Source of the DNA: an uncultured Clostridia bacterium
GTDB taxonomy: Bacteria > Bacillota > Clostridia > Peptostreptococcales > Anaerovoracaceae
Direction: 5' to 3'
NCBI GenBank assembly: GCA_946402595.1
Contig: CAMIWY010000132.1
Location: 1-5,095, forward strand
Length of the DNA: 5,095 bases
Positions 4,936 through 5,095 of the stretch are shown here, piece after piece. The position numbers were made by a program, and so were the translations under genes. The notes beneath the pieces are model-generated. The model was not told where the DNA came from, did no database searches, and saw only the letters and a program-made list of their open reading frames with translations. Each line of letters starts with the position of its first letter. Positions within the stretch are counted from its first letter, which is position 1.

Positions 4936-5079
4936 ATGCTAAAAATGTTAATTAAGTGGATAAAGTCATGCTTTGCGGGCAGCATTGCTGTTAGCGATCA
5001 GAACCGTGGCAAATTCAATGCCGATATTGCTGATAAGAAAGCAAGAGACAGAGGCTTCAGAGGAAAGTTGAATGGATAA
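4936..5079 (+). CDS. 47-aa cationic amphipathic peptide (unrecognised; possible bioactive peptide)
   Basis: The ATG at 4936 is preceded by GAAGGAG (4921-4927), spaced 8 bases, one of the best ribosome sites in the window; the frame ends in TAA at 5077-5079. The N-terminus, MLKMLIKWIKSCFAG, forms an ideal amphipathic helix with Lys3, Lys7 and Lys10 on one face and Leu, Ile, Trp and Phe on the other. The remainder (about residues 20-47) is polar and basic, with near-repeats RGKFN (24-28) and RGKLN (42-46). I count 11 Lys/Arg and 4 Asp, about +7 net. There is one cysteine (Cys12) and no clear double-glycine leader or lanthipeptide-like Ser/Thr/Cys-rich core. It has its own predicted promoter behind a terminator. 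Options include a leaderless bacteriocin, a signalling or toxin peptide, or a small membrane-associated protein. No family is recognised. Confidence 0.62.
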   Translation: MLKMLIKWIKSCFAGSIAVSDQNRGKFNADIADKKARDRGFRGKLNG

Positions 5080-5095
5080 ATATCGTAAAAGGTAA

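Noticed and set aside
5072..5095. Seven-codon ORF (MDKYRKR) overlapping the end of the 47-aa gene and ending at the window edge
   Set aside because: It is very short, with no ribosome site apart from possible coupling; chance is the simplest explanation.
1..5095. CRISPR arrays, tRNA or rRNA genes, insertion sequences, transposase genes
   Set aside because: No regular repeat-spacer series, cloverleaf-like sequence, terminal inverted repeats or transposase motifs were found on reading both strands by eye.

Overview
This window looks like chromosomal DNA of a low-to-mid GC Gram-positive bacterium of the Bacillota, most likely a Clostridia member such as a Lachnospiraceae relative. The reasons are strong AGGAGG-type ribosome sites, heavy AGA/AGG and ATA codon use, a BlaI/BlaR1-type regulator pair, and a ten-helix Bce-type ABC permease. 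Genus cannot be fixed from the sequence. The intergenic and regulator DNA is visibly more AT-rich than the transporter genes.

Layout. Positions 1-1311 lie on the minus strand and hold a two-gene regulatory operon. A BlaI/MecI-family winged-helix repressor (937-1311) is followed after 6 bp by an M56 (BlaR1/MecR1-type) membrane zinc metalloprotease. The protease starts at 930 and runs off the left edge with its fourth membrane helix just visible. Positions 1312-1547 are a divergent regulatory region. It holds a good blaI-side promoter with a 13-bp palindrome in its spacer, a plausible rightward promoter, a 9-bp direct repeat and a long-loop inverted repeat.

Rightward, a possible 21-codon leader ORF with an excellent ribosome site (1548-1613) overlaps the permease start as TGATG. 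Then come a 699-aa FtsX/BceB-type permease (1613-3712) and its ATPase (3705-4463, 8-bp overlap), followed by a 67-aa two-helix membrane protein (4543-4746) and a strong symmetrical terminator (4785-4814). Beyond the terminator, a separate promoter with two similar palindromes precedes a 47-codon gene for a cationic amphipathic peptide (4936-5079).

Working model (inference): the M56 protease senses an extracellular signal and triggers loss of the BlaI-type repressor. That would derepress its own operon and perhaps the divergent peptide- or antibiotic-handling ABC transporter. Bce-type transporters are normally paired with a BceRS two-component system. None is visible here and a BlaI/M56 pair stands in that position, which is the most interesting feature of the window. 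The small proteins downstream (67 aa and 47 aa) could be accessory or immunity factors and a bioactive peptide, but the sequence does not prove this.
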